Source: Amycolatopsis roodepoortensis (lineage in GTDB: Bacteria > Actinomycetota > Actinomycetes > Mycobacteriales > Pseudonocardiaceae). Taken from it: a stretch of DNA of 64,000 nucleotides. The stretch is from assembly GCF_014873915.1 (NCBI RefSeq), contig NZ_JADBEJ010000005.1:3410001-3474000 (forward strand), read 5' to 3'. Shown here in pieces: positions 23,839-31,957 of this stretch. The notes beneath the pieces were generated by a model. The model saw only the letters and a list, made by a program, of their open reading frames with translations, was not told the origin of the DNA and did no database searches. Position numbers and translations under genes: made by a program. The stretch's first letter is position 1, and every line of letters begins with the position of its first letter.

Positions 23839-23878
23839 GGAAGCGGCCCCGGTGCGCGTTCGCACCGGGGCCGCTTCC
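23839..23878. terminator. Hairpin terminator of the ene-reductase operon
   Basis: Perfect 18-nt arms, GGAAGCGGCCCCGGTGCG and its complement, around the loop CGTT. It lies 9 bases beyond the stop of the leftward ene-reductase gene and insulates the avrD promoter. Confidence 0.8.
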
Positions 23879-23886
23879 GCTGTTCT

Positions 23887-25017
23887 TCAGTCGAGTGTCT
23901 TCAACGACTCCGCGCTGAACGCGCGCCGGTCACCGCCTTCGCGGAGCTTCGTCACCCATTCCGGATCGGCCAGCAAAGCCCGGCCGACGGCGACGAGGTC
24001 GAACTCGCCTTCGCGGAGCCTGTCGGCCACCGCGTCGACCTCACCGGCACGGGCGCCTTCACCCTTCAAATACCCGAGGAAGTCACTGTCCTCCAGGCCG
24101 ACCGAACCGACGGTGATCACCGGGCTGCCGGTCACCTTCTTGGTCCACCCGGCCAGGTTCAGCGGCGAGCCGTCGAATTCGGGGCGCCAGAACCTTCTCG
24201 TGGAGCAGTGGAACGCGGTCACGCCGGCCGTCACGAACGGACCGAGCAGTCGCTCGAGTTCATCCGGACCGTTCGCCAGTCTCGCTTGGTAGTGGCCGAC
24301 CTTCCATTGGGAGAACCGCAGGATGATCGGGAATCCCGGGCCGACGGCCCGACGGCAGGCGGCGATGATCTCGGCGGTGAACCTGGTGCGGCCGAGCAGA
24401 TCACCGCCGTAGGAATCGGTGCGGCGGTTGGTCGCCGCCCAGAGGAACTGGTCGAGCAGATAGCCGTGCGCGGCGTGCAGTTCGATCGCGTCGAAGCCGA
24501 TTCGCCGCGCGTCCGCCGCGGCACGGGCGAACGCGTCGACGACGTCGGCGATCTCGTGTTCGGTCATCGGGCGGTGTGCCGGGCTGTCCGGAGCGATTCC
24601 CGACGGGCTCACCGGGGCGATTCCGTCGGGCATCATCCGGTCCCGTTCGGCGGCGGACTTTCCCCACAGCAGCGGGTCGAATCCGACGTGCCACAGCTGC
24701 GGAGCGATCTTCCCGCCCGCCGCGTGCACCGCGCGCACCACGTCCGCCCAGCCGGAAAGCGCGTCCGTGCCGTGGAACCGCGGCACGTCCGTACTGCTCG
24801 ACGCCGCCGGATGATCGACCGTGGTGCCTTCGGTGATGATCAACCCGACCTCGTGGCGCGCGCGGCGCGCGTAGTACTCGGCGACATCCGTTCCGGGAAC
24901 ACCGTTCGGCGACAGTTGCCTGGTCATCGGCGCCATCACGACGCGGTTGCGCAACCGCAGCGGCCCGAGGTCGAACCCGGTGAACAACGGCGCGACGCGA
25001 GGGACGACCGCGGTCAC
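23887..25017 (-). CDS. Old-yellow-enzyme family NADH:flavin oxidoreductase
   Basis: A 376-residue FMN TIM-barrel ene-reductase. It has RNRVVMAPMTRQ, HAAHGYLLDQFLWAATNRRTDSYGG (substrate and flavin loop) and the late VITVGSVGL and LVAVGRALLADPEWV segments. These enzymes reduce activated C=C bonds, for example in enoates or butenolides. Start GTG 25017 overlaps the stop of the reductase gene upstream (GTGA). A role in reducing the product of the neighbouring AfsA or AvrD genes is possible but unproven; a detoxification role under the XRE regulator is equally likely. Confidence 0.92.
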   Translation of the reverse strand: MTAVVPRVAPLFTGFDLGPLRLRNRVVMAPMTRQLSPNGVPGTDVAEYYARRARHEVGLIITEGTTVDHPAASSSTDVPRFHGTDALSGWADVVRAVHAAGGKIAPQLWHVGFDPLLWGKSAAERDRMMPDGIAPVSPSGIAPDSPAHRPMTEHEIADVVDAFARAAADARRIGFDAIELHAAHGYLLDQFLWAATNRRTDSYGGDLLGRTRFTAEIIAACRRAVGPGFPIILRFSQWKVGHYQARLANGPDELERLLGPFVTAGVTAFHCSTRRFWRPEFDGSPLNLAGWTKKVTGSPVITVGSVGLEDSDFLGYLKGEGARAGEVDAVADRLREGEFDLVAVGRALLADPEWVTKLREGGDRRAFSAESLKTLD

Positions 25018-25652
25018 CGAGAGGCCGCCGTGACCAGCCCGGCGGCGACCCGCAGATCCGCCGGGGTGAACAGATGCGGGAACACCGGGCCGCCGGGGTC
25101 GAGCGCGGCCGAGTCGTCGAGGCCACCGAGACCGACCGGCGTGAACCCGGCGTCGGAGATCAGTCCGGCGACGACCTCACCGGTCGCCGGATCGTCCGCC
25201 GCGTAGGCCATTCCCCAGAAATCCCGCTGCTGGGTGCCCCGCGACCAGAGGAGTTCGTCCATCACATGGGTGAACGCGCGGGCGACCCGGGACCCGGGAA
25301 GGCGCTCGGCGGTGGCACTCCCCTGGGTGACGCCGGGATCGAGCAGCGAGATGATGTGGCCCTCGGCGGAAAGCCCCATCGGATTGGTGGCGTCGACGAC
25401 GATCTTGCCTTCGAGCGCGGCGTCCGTGGTATCCAGCAGTTCCGCCAAAGCCGGATACGGCACCGAAAGCAGGACGACCTCGGCGGAGGCCGCCGCTTCG
25501 GTGAAGCCGGCCGCCTTCGCACCGCCGAGGTCGGTGAGCCGCTCCGGCCGCCGTGAACCGAAGACGACGTCATGACCGGCCGCCAGCCAGTGCCGCCCGA
25601 TCGGACGGCCGATCTTGCCCGCGCCGAGGATCGCGATCTTCTTGCTGCCCAC
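25014..25652 (-). CDS. F420H2:NADP oxidoreductase-like NAD(P)-binding protein
   Basis: A 212-residue Rossmann protein (IAILGAGKIGRPIGRHWLAAGHDVVFGSRRPERL) followed by VVLLSVPYPAL, VVDATNPMG and a helical C-terminal part. The layout fits the NADPH-dependent F420 reductase family and its imine-reductase-like relatives. It may transfer hydride between NADPH and F420 or act on an unknown substrate. GTG 25652 follows AAGGAG. Co-transcribed with the ene-reductase (4-bp overlap) and the upstream XRE regulator (15-bp gap). Confidence 0.85.
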   Translation of the reverse strand: MGSKKIAILGAGKIGRPIGRHWLAAGHDVVFGSRRPERLTDLGGAKAAGFTEAAASAEVVLLSVPYPALAELLDTTDAALEGKIVVDATNPMGLSAEGHIISLLDPGVTQGSATAERLPGSRVARAFTHVMDELLWSRGTQQRDFWGMAYAADDPATGEVVAGLISDAGFTPVGLGGLDDSAALDPGGPVFPHLFTPADLRVAAGLVTAASR

Positions 25653-25667
25653 AGGTTTCTCCTTAAA

Positions 25668-26504
25668 TCAGCTCAGTCGGGAATCGGCGACGGCCTTGCC
25701 ACCGTCGATCACCGGTGGCACGTACAGCATCAGGAGCAGATCGGTCCGGTCGGCGAAACCGAGGATCATCTGCTCGTAGGAAAGAACTTCGTCGGCGGGG
25801 CCGCGGAGATCGACCTTGGTCATCGCGCAGTCCCGCGTCTCGTGCCGGGCCCAGAGTTCGGCGAACCGGGGGCTGGCCGAGCAGAGCCGGACGGTCAACG
25901 CGGCGAACCCGTGATCGCCCGCGTATCGCGTCGCCTGCACCCGGAACTGGCCGACCAGTTGCCGGGCGAGCTCGTCCCAGCGCAGGTACCGGCGCATCAC
26001 CCGCGGATCGGTGAAGAACCCGACGAGATGGTTGTATCCCGTCTCCGTGACCCCCAGCAGGGAACGGGCCTTTTCGTTGGCCGCCAAGCTGTTCCAGTAG
26101 CGGTCGACGACGTAGGCGGGCGCCGGGAGCGCCTCGACGGTGCGTTGCAGACGCGACACCTCACCGGACGTGGCCTTGGCCGGCAGCGGTGGCGGATTGG
26201 TACCGGTGAGCCGGTAGAGATGTGCGCGTTCGATGTCGTTGAGCCGGAGCGCGTCGCTGATCGAGTCGAGCACGGTTTCCGAGACCTTGATGTCCCGGCC
26301 CTGCTCGAGCCAGGTGTACCAGGACGCGCTGACCCCCGCCAGCACGGCGACCTCTTCCCGGCGGAGACCAGGGGTGTTCCTGCGGCCTCCGTGGACGAGA
26401 CCCACGTCGGCGGGTGTCAGGCGAGCCCGGCGCGAGCGGAGGAAATGTCGAAGAGATTCTCTTTCCCGGTAGGGATTTCTCAGTTCCGAATCCTTGACTG
26501 CCAC
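25668..26504 (-). CDS. XRE-family regulator with MmyB-like ligand domain
   Basis: A 278-residue regulator. Residues 10-85 form the helix-turn-helix (LRHFLRSRRARLTPADVGL, GLRREEVAVLAGVSASWYTWLEQGRD), the pattern of the HTH_31/MmyB group. Residues 110-270 form the PAS-like ligand pocket (AYVVDRYWNSLAANEKARSLLG), which in the family may bind fatty acids. It starts at GTG 26504, 8 bases after a -10-like TTACTT, so the transcript is likely leaderless. The -35 box abuts the palindrome 26541-26556. It probably controls itself and the two reductase genes downstream. Confidence 0.9.
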   Translation of the reverse strand: MAVKDSELRNPYRERESLRHFLRSRRARLTPADVGLVHGGRRNTPGLRREEVAVLAGVSASWYTWLEQGRDIKVSETVLDSISDALRLNDIERAHLYRLTGTNPPPLPAKATSGEVSRLQRTVEALPAPAYVVDRYWNSLAANEKARSLLGVTETGYNHLVGFFTDPRVMRRYLRWDELARQLVGQFRVQATRYAGDHGFAALTVRLCSASPRFAELWARHETRDCAMTKVDLRGPADEVLSYEQMILGFADRTDLLLMLYVPPVIDGGKAVADSRLS

Positions 26505-26839
26505 GGAATCGAAAGTAAGTCCGGCGCGCGGAGCATGTCAAACCTTCCGGAAGGTTTTTTTTGACCGGACATCGCAGCCTGCCGGAAGCGCCGCTGCGAG
26601 CGAACGCGCAGGTCAACGGGTGTCGCCGAACACGGAGGCCGCCAGGCGAACCCACGGCACTGTGACGGCGCTCTCGCCCGGATGGCCGCAGTCCGGCCCA
26701 GGAGTGCCACCACCACCCGGGGCGAACCTAGGAGCATCCGGCTCTGGAAGGACTTCGAGACGGCGGTGAAACTCGAAGTGTCGTCGCCCGCCGTTCCGGG
26801 CGAAATTCGCGAACCGCCCCGATCGGGATTGGAGAAGTC
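26505..26839. promoter_or_regulatory. Divergent intergenic region with two motifs
   Basis: 335 bp between the leftward XRE gene and the rightward SnoaL-like gene. The left end holds the leftward promoter and palindrome (26513-26556). AGTGCCACCACCACCCGG at 26704-26721 matches 16 of 18 bases of the motif before avrD. TTGGAGAAG before the GTG at 26840 is the ribosome site of the SnoaL-like gene. I see no coding sequence in the remainder. Confidence 0.6.
26513..26556 (-). promoter_or_regulatory. Leaderless promoter and operator of the XRE operon
   Basis: Read leftwards: TTGACA (26541-26536), 17 bp, TTACTT (26518-26513), then the GTG start 8 bases on. The perfect 16-bp palindrome AACCTTCCGGAAGGTT (26541-26556) overlaps the -35 box by one base. 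Its core resembles the palindrome before the AfsA fusion gene. On the other strand a T-run follows it, but no gene ends there, so a terminator is less likely. Confidence 0.65.
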
Positions 26840-27295
26840 GTGGCCGACCTTTCGCTCGACCGCACCGAGGTCGTGGAACTCACCCTGCGCATGGCCTGGC
26901 ATCTCGACCACTGCGAGTGGGAGCGCCTGGTGTCGCTGTTCACCGGCGAGGTGCTGCTGGACTACACCAGCCTCAACGGCGGCGAACCCTTGAGCGTGCC
27001 CCGCGCCGACGTCGTCGCCAAGTGGCGCGGCAACCGGAGCGGCCTCAAGGCAACGCAGCACCTGCTGGCGAACCACATCGTCACGCTCGACGGCGACACC
27101 GCCGAAGCCACCGCAATGTTCCAAGCGACCCATTCGCTGCCGAACGAGCACGGAAGTCCATTGTGGACTCTGGGCGGCGAGTACCGGTACGGCTTCACCC
27201 GCACCGGGGAAGGCTGGAAGATCAGCGCCCTCACCATGAACATCCTGTGGGCCGACGGAAACCGCAACATCCGCGACCTCGCTGTCGCGGACTGA
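26840..27295 (+). CDS. SnoaL-like (NTF2-fold) protein
   Basis: A 151-residue cone-shaped alpha+beta protein of the nuclear-transport-factor-2/SnoaL type: ELTLRMAWHLDHCEWERLVSLFTGEVLLDYTSL, then HLLANHIVTLDGDTAEATAMFQATH and WTLGGEYRYGFTRTGEGWKISALTMNILW. Family members act as cyclases, dehydratases, isomerases or ring-hydroxylating subunits. Start GTG 26840 with GGAG seven bases upstream. The flavin reductase follows 25 bp later, so the pair is an operon. The exact role is unknown. Confidence 0.82.
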   Translation: MADLSLDRTEVVELTLRMAWHLDHCEWERLVSLFTGEVLLDYTSLNGGEPLSVPRADVVAKWRGNRSGLKATQHLLANHIVTLDGDTAEATAMFQATHSLPNEHGSPLWTLGGEYRYGFTRTGEGWKISALTMNILWADGNRNIRDLAVAD

Positions 27296-27320
27296 CGGCG
27301 CGACCGAGGAAGGAGAAGAG

Positions 27321-27818
27321 ATGACCGCCGATTCGACGGCCACCGCCGACGCGCAGGCCACCTTCCGTCACGTTCTCGGACACTTCCCCAGCGGCGTCGC
27401 CGTAGTCACCGGGATCGACGCCGGCGAACCGGTCGGGCTCGCCGTCAGCTCGTTCACCTCGGTGTCGCTCGACCCGGCGCTGGTCGGCTTCTTCCCCGCC
27501 AGGACGTCGTCGAGCTGGCCTCGTATCGAACGGGCGGGCGTCTTCGCGGTCAACGTGCTCGGCGAGGACCAAGAGAAGCTGTGCCGTTCGTTCGCCGTCA
27601 GCGGCGGTGACAAGTTCGGCGACGTGCGCTGGCGACCCGGCGCCACGGGCTCACCTGTGCTCACCGGCGCGATCGCCTCCATCGAATGCGAACTCCACGA
27701 AGTCGCCGGCGCGGGTGACCATCTGTTCGTGCTCGGCCGGGTGCGGACGTTGTCGTCCACACCCGGCCGTGGCCCGCTGGTGTTCTTCCGCGGCGGCTAC
27801 GCCCGGCTCGGGGTCTGA
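27321..27818 (+). CDS. Flavin reductase (HpaC-like)
   Basis: A 165-residue split-barrel flavin reductase: FRHVLGHFPSGVAVVTGI, GLAVSSFTSVSLDPALVGFFPARTSSSWPRI, FAVNVLGEDQEKLCRSFA, and the histidine-containing GAGDHLFVLGRV. It supplies reduced FMN/FAD to separate monooxygenases. Candidates in this window are the luciferase-like enzyme (15999-17120) and the flavin domain of the AfsA fusion. AAGGAG precedes the ATG. It ends 4 bp from the convergent sugar-kinase gene with no hairpin between them. Confidence 0.92.
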   Translation: MTADSTATADAQATFRHVLGHFPSGVAVVTGIDAGEPVGLAVSSFTSVSLDPALVGFFPARTSSSWPRIERAGVFAVNVLGEDQEKLCRSFAVSGGDKFGDVRWRPGATGSPVLTGAIASIECELHEVAGAGDHLFVLGRVRTLSSTPGRGPLVFFRGGYARLGV

Positions 27819-27822
27819 GGGG

Positions 27823-28815
27823 TCAGACCCGTTTGGTCGCGGCCTTGAGGGAGGCCTTCGCGGCGGCGGAAGCGCCGATGGTGTCCAGCGCGAACAACGC
27901 CGCGCCCACCACCGGGGCGACGTCGACCACCTGGATCGCGGCCTGCGGCGCCACCTTCAGGCACCGCCGCTCGATCTCCGCGATCACCGGCGCACCGACC
28001 CCGGTCAGCACTCCCCCGCCGAGGATGACCTCAGGTGCTTCCTCGGTGAGCTCCAGCCGCCGCAGGATGACCGACACCAGCAGGGCGACCTCTTCGACGA
28101 ACCGGTCGACGACGTCCTGCGCCACCTCGTCGCCGCCCGCCGCGACCGCGAACAGCAGCGGGCACAGGGCGTGGATCGAATCGGAGTGCAGCTCCCCGAA
28201 GTGCAGGCGCTCCACCACTTCCAGCACCGAAGACGTCTTGAAGTGCCCGGTGACGGCGGTTTGCAGAGCCGTGCCGGGACCACGGCCGTCCTCGGCGCGG
28301 ACGGCCCACCACAGCGCCTCCTCGCCGAGCCGGTAGCCGCCGCCCCAGTCGCCGGAGATCTTGCCCAGCGCGGGAAACCGGTGCTCACGGCCGTCGGCGC
28401 TGACGCCGGCCCCGTTGATCCCGGCGCCGCACACCACCGCCACGCCCGTCCCGTCGGTGCTGCCCGCGCGCAGCAGCGCGAGCGTGTCGTTGCCGACGAT
28501 CAGCGTGTCGCTCCAGCCGCGCGCGGCCAGCGCGGCGTGCAGGATCGCTTCCTCCTGCGGGAAGTCCAGCCCCGCGAGGTAGGCCGACGTATGTGTCGCG
28601 AAAGGACGATCGGCGGGAAGCCCTGCCCCGCGAAGGGCTTCCAGGACCAGCTTCTCCAGCGCCTGGACGCTGCCGTCGACCCCGATGTTCTGCGGGGACG
28701 CGCCCGGCCCTCGCGACTGCCCGAGCACCTTTCCGTCCCGGGAGACGATCAGGACGTCGGTCTTGCTGTTTCCGCCGTCGATCGCTACGACGACGTCGGA
28801 TGAGCCGGCCGTCAT
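27823..28815 (-). CDS. N-acetylglucosamine kinase-like (BadF/BadG/BcrA fold)
   Basis: A 330-residue ASKHA sugar kinase: AIDGGNSKTDVLIV (phosphate loop 1), VGNDTLALLRAGSTDGTGVAVVCGAGINGAGV, and GKISGDWGGGYRLGEEAL. The GDWGGGYRLG text is typical of actinobacterial GlcNAc kinases. It is the last gene of the uptake operon and overlaps the GH4 gene by 4 bp, so it would phosphorylate the sugar released by that enzyme. Glucosamine or a related hexose is an alternative substrate. Confidence 0.85.
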   Translation of the reverse strand: MTAGSSDVVVAIDGGNSKTDVLIVSRDGKVLGQSRGPGASPQNIGVDGSVQALEKLVLEALRGAGLPADRPFATHTSAYLAGLDFPQEEAILHAALAARGWSDTLIVGNDTLALLRAGSTDGTGVAVVCGAGINGAGVSADGREHRFPALGKISGDWGGGYRLGEEALWWAVRAEDGRGPGTALQTAVTGHFKTSSVLEVVERLHFGELHSDSIHALCPLLFAVAAGGDEVAQDVVDRFVEEVALLVSVILRRLELTEEAPEVILGGGVLTGVGAPVIAEIERRCLKVAPQAAIQVVDVAPVVGAALFALDTIGASAAAKASLKAATKRV

Positions 28816-30077
28816 GCCCCCGCCCACGGCAGGAACTCGCGGTTGATCTTCACCAGCGAGTCGGCGAGCTGATCGGCCTTGGTGTACTGGCCGACCAGCG
28901 GATGCGCGAGCAGCGCGTCGGCCACCCGGTCGCGGCCGCCCTTGATCGCGGCCTCCAGCGCGAGGTGCTCGTACGCGGTCACGCCGGCGATGAGCCCGGC
29001 GAACCGCTGCTCCACCGGCGGCTGCGGGATCGGCCGCGGGCCGCCACCGTCCACAAGGGACGGAACCTCGATGACGGCGTCGTCCGGCAGGAAGTCGAAG
29101 GTGCCTTCGTTGCGCACGTTGACGACGTGCTCCTCCGCCGGGCCACCCGAGGTGAGCGCGTGCACGAGCTGCACCGCGGCCTCGGAATAGTAGGCGCCGC
29201 CCCGCTTTTCCAGCTGTTCCGGTTTGGTCACCACCTCCGGGTCGAGGTAGACCTTCAGCAGTTCCTCCTCGACGTCGCTGACGACGTCCGCGCGCGGCCG
29301 CTCGGTGCGCTGCTTCGCGACCTGCTCGTCGTGGCCGTAGTAGTACTTCAGGTAGTACGACGGCACGACGTTCATCCGCCGCATCCACTCGACCGGCGCG
29401 GTGACGTGCTCACCGAGGAATTCCGCGTGCTCCGCCAGCAGTTCCGGCAGCCGGTCCTCGCCGTTGACGAGCACCTTCCGTTCCCAGCTCAGGTGATTCA
29501 ATCCGGTATGGACGAGTTTGACGTCGTCGATCCCCGCGCCGAGGAGATGCGCGAACGTGCGCTGGAGGTGGATCGCGACGTTGCACAGCCCGACGGCGCG
29601 GTGGCCCTCGTTCAGTAGCGCCCGGGTGACGATGCCGACAGGGTTGGTGAAGTTGACGATCCACGTGTCGTCACCGGCGATCTTCCGCACCCGGTCGGCG
29701 ATGTCGAGCACCACCGGAACGGTGCGCAACGCCTTCGCGAGGCCGCCCGCACCCGTGGTCTCCTGCCCGACACAGCCGCAGGCGTGCGGGAAAGTCTCGT
29801 CCCCGCGCCGCGCGCGCTGCCCGCCGACCCGCAGCTGGATCAGCACCGCCGACGCCCCGTCGACGCCCTCTTCGAGACTCGACGTGGTGCGGACCCGCGC
29901 CGGATGCCCGGCGTGGCTCAGCAATCGATTGCTGAAGTCCCCGACCGCCTCCACCCGGTACGCGTCCGGATCGATCAGCACGATCTCGTCGACGTCCAAA
30001 GTGGACCGCCGTCCGGCGATCCCGTCGATCAGCTCGGGCGTGTAAGTGGATCCACCACCGACGACTGCCAGTTTCAT
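28812..30077 (-). CDS. GH4 family glycosidase (6-phospho-beta-glucosidase-like)
   Basis: A 421-residue NAD+- and metal-dependent glycosidase. The Rossmann start MKLAVVGGGSTYTPELIDG, the NFTNPVG loop, the metal cysteine in GLCNVAIHLQ and GLNHLSW with its histidine are family marks. GH4 enzymes cleave by transient oxidation at C3 and act on phosphorylated or free glycosides. Here the importer is an ABC system, not PTS, so an unphosphorylated disaccharide is more likely. The ATG 30077 overlaps the permease stop (ATGA). Confidence 0.9.
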   Translation of the reverse strand: MKLAVVGGGSTYTPELIDGIAGRRSTLDVDEIVLIDPDAYRVEAVGDFSNRLLSHAGHPARVRTTSSLEEGVDGASAVLIQLRVGGQRARRGDETFPHACGCVGQETTGAGGLAKALRTVPVVLDIADRVRKIAGDDTWIVNFTNPVGIVTRALLNEGHRAVGLCNVAIHLQRTFAHLLGAGIDDVKLVHTGLNHLSWERKVLVNGEDRLPELLAEHAEFLGEHVTAPVEWMRRMNVVPSYYLKYYYGHDEQVAKQRTERPRADVVSDVEEELLKVYLDPEVVTKPEQLEKRGGAYYSEAAVQLVHALTSGGPAEEHVVNVRNEGTFDFLPDDAVIEVPSLVDGGGPRPIPQPPVEQRFAGLIAGVTAYEHLALEAAIKGGRDRVADALLAHPLVGQYTKADQLADSLVKINREFLPWAGA

Positions 30078-30967
30078 CCCTTGACCCCTGTGAATGTGAT
30101 GCCCTTGACGAAGGACTTCTGCGCGAACACGAACAACACGATCACCGGCAGCATGATCAGCGCGGTGGCCGCCATGGTGAGGTTCCATTCCACGTGGTGC
30201 ATGCCGCGGAACGACGCGATCGCCAGCGAAAGCGGCCAGCTGTCGCGGGTCTCACCCGTGTAGAGCAGCGGACCGAAGTAGTCGTTCCAGGTGAACAGGA
30301 AGCAGAACATCGCGGTGGCCGCGATCCCCGGCTTCGCCATCGGGATCAGGACCTTGACCATCGCCTTGAACTCGTTGCAGCCGTCGATCTTCGCCGCTTC
30401 GAGGTAGTCCTTCGGAATGGTGAGGAAGAACTGCCGCAGCAGGAAGATCGAAAACGCGTCGAAGAAGAAATACGGCGCGATCAACGGGATCAGCGTCCCG
30501 GTGAACCCGAGCCGCACCCACAGGTCGTACAACGGCACGACGGTGACCTGCGGGGGCAGCATCATCGCGGCGACGGTCAGCATGAAGAACAGGTTCTGCC
30601 CGCGGAACTTCAGCTTCGAAAGCGCGTACGCGGCCGGGATCGCCGAGACGAGCGCCCCGACGGTGGCCAGTGTCGAATACAGCATGCTGTTGCCGAAGTA
30701 CTGCAGCAGCGGCGCCTTTTCGAACACCTCGATGAAGTTCTCGAAATGCCATTCCTTCGGCCAGAAGTTCGACGAAAGCGCCTGGTCGCTGGACATCACC
30801 GCGGTGAGGAACACGAACAGGATGGGCAGCATGAAGATCACGCCCATCGCGATGCCCACGCTGTGCGTCGCGATCCAGTAGAGCTTCTTGTCCCATTGGC
30901 GCCGCATCCGCACCTTCGGCGGTTCGGACGCCGGGGCGGCGTGCCTGGGCTCGGCAAGAGTGGTCAT
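30074..30967 (-). CDS. ABC sugar transporter permease (MalG type)
   Basis: A 297-residue inner-membrane permease with six helices and the EAA loop DYLEAAKIDGCNEFKAMVKVLIPMAKPGI. It pairs with the MalF-type permease encoded just upstream (4-bp overlap). The ATG 30967 is preceded by AGGAGGAGGG. Its ATPase partner is absent from the operon, and a shared MsiK-type ATPase elsewhere is the usual actinobacterial solution. Confidence 0.95.
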   Translation of the reverse strand: MTTLAEPRHAAPASEPPKVRMRRQWDKKLYWIATHSVGIAMGVIFMLPILFVFLTAVMSSDQALSSNFWPKEWHFENFIEVFEKAPLLQYFGNSMLYSTLATVGALVSAIPAAYALSKLKFRGQNLFFMLTVAAMMLPPQVTVVPLYDLWVRLGFTGTLIPLIAPYFFFDAFSIFLLRQFFLTIPKDYLEAAKIDGCNEFKAMVKVLIPMAKPGIAATAMFCFLFTWNDYFGPLLYTGETRDSWPLSLAIASFRGMHHVEWNLTMAATALIMLPVIVLFVFAQKSFVKGITFTGVKG

Positions 30968-31953
30968 CCGCCCTCCTCCTGGTGCTGGGACTTGCGAAGC
31001 TGTCGCACGAGAATCCAGGTGAACCCGGCCGAGACGACGAACAGCAGGACCGCCATCGCCGCCGCGTAACCCATGTTGAAGTACCGGAAACCCTGGACAT
31101 ACAGCCAAACCGGATAGGTCAGCGTCGAGTTCTGTGGTGCGCCGATGAACTTCGTGTTGCCCGCGACGTCGGCCGCGCCCGCCGCGGCCGATCCCGCGAC
31201 GATCGCCTGCGTGAAGAACTGCAACGCGAAGATGATCGAGTTGACGATGCCGAACAGCAGCACCGGCGAGATCGAGGGCAGCGTGACGTGCCAGAACCGG
31301 CGGACCGGCCCGGCGCCGTCGAGTTCCGCGGCCTCGTACTGCTCCTGCGGCACGTCGAGCAACGCCGCCAGGATGATGATCATCAGCTCGCCCGAACCCC
31401 ACATCACCAGCAGGGTCAGCGCCGGCTTCGACATCGCCGGGTCGTTGAACCACAGGCCGCCGTCGATGCCGACGAAGTCCAGGAACGCGTTGACCGGGCC
31501 GTATTCCGGGTTGAACAGGAACACGAAGGCCAGGGTCGCCGCGGCGGGCGGGGCCAGCGAAGGCAGGTAGCACAGCGTCCGGACCAGGCCGACGCCCGAC
31601 TTCAGCCGGGAGATGACCGAGGCCACGCCGAGCGCGAACACCACCCGGCACACGGTCAGGACGATCACCAGCCACAACGTGTTGTACGCGGCGGTGCCGA
31701 CCAGCGGCTCACTGGTGAACATCCGGACGTAGTTGTCGAAGCCGATGAACTCCGGCGCGTTGATCAGGTCGTACCGGGTGAACGAGTAGTACACCGTGGC
31801 GATCAGCGGGTACCCGAAGAAGATCAGGAAACCCAGCATCGCCGGGGCGATGAAGTAGAAGACGGTGCGACGGCGGCGCGCCGCGTTCCCCTTCCGCGTC
31901 CGGGTGGACGCGGAAGGGGAGGCGACCGCCCTGGAATCCAGGGTCGAAGTCAT
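30964..31953 (-). CDS. ABC sugar transporter permease (MalF type)
   Basis: A 329-residue permease with an N-terminal cytoplasmic extension rich in Arg/Ser, six helices (FIAPAMLGFLIFFGYPLIATVYYSFTRY first) and the EAA motif QEQYEAAELDGAGPVRRFWHVTLPSISPVLLF. It begins 4 bp after the solute-binding lipoprotein gene. It forms the channel with the MalG-type subunit. Confidence 0.95.
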   Translation of the reverse strand: MTSTLDSRAVASPSASTRTRKGNAARRRRTVFYFIAPAMLGFLIFFGYPLIATVYYSFTRYDLINAPEFIGFDNYVRMFTSEPLVGTAAYNTLWLVIVLTVCRVVFALGVASVISRLKSGVGLVRTLCYLPSLAPPAAATLAFVFLFNPEYGPVNAFLDFVGIDGGLWFNDPAMSKPALTLLVMWGSGELMIIILAALLDVPQEQYEAAELDGAGPVRRFWHVTLPSISPVLLFGIVNSIIFALQFFTQAIVAGSAAAGAADVAGNTKFIGAPQNSTLTYPVWLYVQGFRYFNMGYAAAMAVLLFVVSAGFTWILVRQLRKSQHQEEGG

Positions 31954-31957
31954 GCGA

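Noticed and set aside
25014..25652. Assigning this gene firmly as F420-dependent NADP reductase
   Set aside because: The Rossmann motif alone does not separate it from related oxidoreductases, so only a family-level call is given.
26538..26564. Palindrome plus T-run as a Rho-independent terminator
   Set aside because: No + strand gene ends upstream, and the palindrome abuts a good leftward promoter, so an operator fits better.
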